A program made the position numbers and the translations under genes. Below the pieces are notes generated by a model. It saw only the letters and a program-made list of their open reading frames with translations, was not told the DNA's origin and searched no databases. 64,000 bases of DNA from Aradus depressus (Eukaryota; Arthropoda; Insecta; Hemiptera; Aradidae): contig OY759217.1 of NCBI GenBank assembly GCA_963662175.1, forward strand, positions 17,796,562-17,860,561, read 5' to 3'. Below are positions 63,555-64,000 of the stretch, one piece after another (position 1 is the first letter of the stretch; each line of letters starts with the position of its first letter).

Positions 63555-63735
63555 AAAATTATTGTCTATTTCACAAGATATATAAAATATATAGGAGTAC
63601 TTTCGGTATTGTTACCATCTTCAGCAACGACTTAACAAAAACTTATTACCGTATTTGTTAAGTCGTGGCTGAAGATGGTAACAATACCGAAAGTACTCCC
63701 ATATATTTTATATATCTTGTGAAATAGACAAAAAA
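63555..63735. repeat. Fold-back MITE with paired hammerhead-like motifs
   Basis: Arms 63555-63632 and 63661-63735 (GTCTATTTCACAAGATATAT and complement) around a short loop. It lies immediately before the Jockey coding sequence, apparently inserted in it. Confidence 0.88.
63665..63702 (+). ncRNA. Hammerhead-like motif with all stems
   Basis: GTGG, CTGAAGA (63669-63675), T, GGTA-ACAA-TACC, GAA, palindrome AGTACT, C (63698), CCAT. Stem I pairs 4 bp (one wobble), stem II 4 bp. The inverse copy is at 63598-63632. Confidence 0.45.
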
Positions 63736-63771
63736 TTTAAAAAAACATTATTTTTTATTTTTTATTTATAT

Positions 63772-64000
63772 TTCTACGCTGATGACACAGCCATCCTTGC
63801 TCCAGATCCTGATCCAATTAACGCGTTCCTAAGCCTGCAAGGGCATCTAGATGAGATCTCCAGATGGTGTGAGCTATGGAGAATTAAGATCAACGATGGT
63901 AAATGTGTTCAAGTTACCTTCACTCTTCTAAAGCAAAACTATCCACCTGAATCTATGAACAATGCTCTCATTCCAGCCTCCAACAACGTACGGTACCTTG
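63772..64000 (+). pseudogene. Jockey-type reverse transcriptase, fragment running off the window
   Basis: Reads FYADDTAILAPDPDPINAFL, SRWCELWRIKINDGKCVQVT and ASNNVRYL to the window end. FYADD is the RT catalytic motif and the W---W-IKIN--K block is Jockey-clade. Sequence upstream of the catalytic motif is replaced by the fold-back element, so this copy is broken at its left side; what follows beyond the window is unknown. Confidence 0.88.

Overview
The window is a gene-poor, AT-rich, intron-rich eukaryotic contig full of transposable elements. It is arthropod, most likely insect: the RPB9 protein reads like the insect orthologue, the non-LTR elements are R1-group and Jockey-group, and several SINE copies end in TTAGG-type repeats (the common insect telomere unit). 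I cannot name the species.

Host genes. (1) At 1130-1243 and 2970-3104 (+) are two phase-compatible exons that look like the 3' end of a gene entering from the left; I do not recognise it. (2) RPB9, the zinc-ribbon subunit of RNA polymerase II, is complete in five exons between 6921 and 20268 (+) and encodes 130 aa. (3) On the minus strand seven exons between 48461 and 22897 give the C-terminal 338 residues of a CPA2-type Na+/H+ antiporter of the NHA/SLC9B family, with the Asp-Asp ion site. Its N-terminal exons are not found in the window. RPB9 and the antiporter are convergent, about 2.6 kb apart. (4) A short BTB/Kelch-like N-terminal fragment lies in RPB9 intron 4.

Mobile DNA makes up most of the rest. 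Elements whose boundaries and target duplications can be read are: a 5'-truncated R1-type LINE (23835-26481, 13-bp TSD); a nearly full-length two-ORF R1/LOA-group LINE (32986-37307, 14-bp TSD) with a few disabling lesions, inserted at a Jockey relic; hAT elements at 5862-6588, 38817-39658, 56561-57252 and 58181-59070 (8-bp TSDs); pogo/Tigger-like elements at 3635-4190 and 18260-18977 (TA TSDs); a Helitron at 42688-43375 (A/T target, CTAG end); about twenty tRNA-derived SINE copies of about 330 bp; and a second abundant repeat family bounded by CTGGGGAAGT-type ends. A 12-unit, 84-bp tandem array (48493-49496) lies just upstream of the first visible antiporter exon.

The most unusual theme is a hammerhead-ribozyme-like core (CTGANGA, short stem, GAAA, then a short palindrome) that recurs in at least a dozen places and several repeat families. 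It is usually present as a head-to-head pair in the arms of fold-back elements, including a nearly perfect 1-kb palindrome at 4456-5465.
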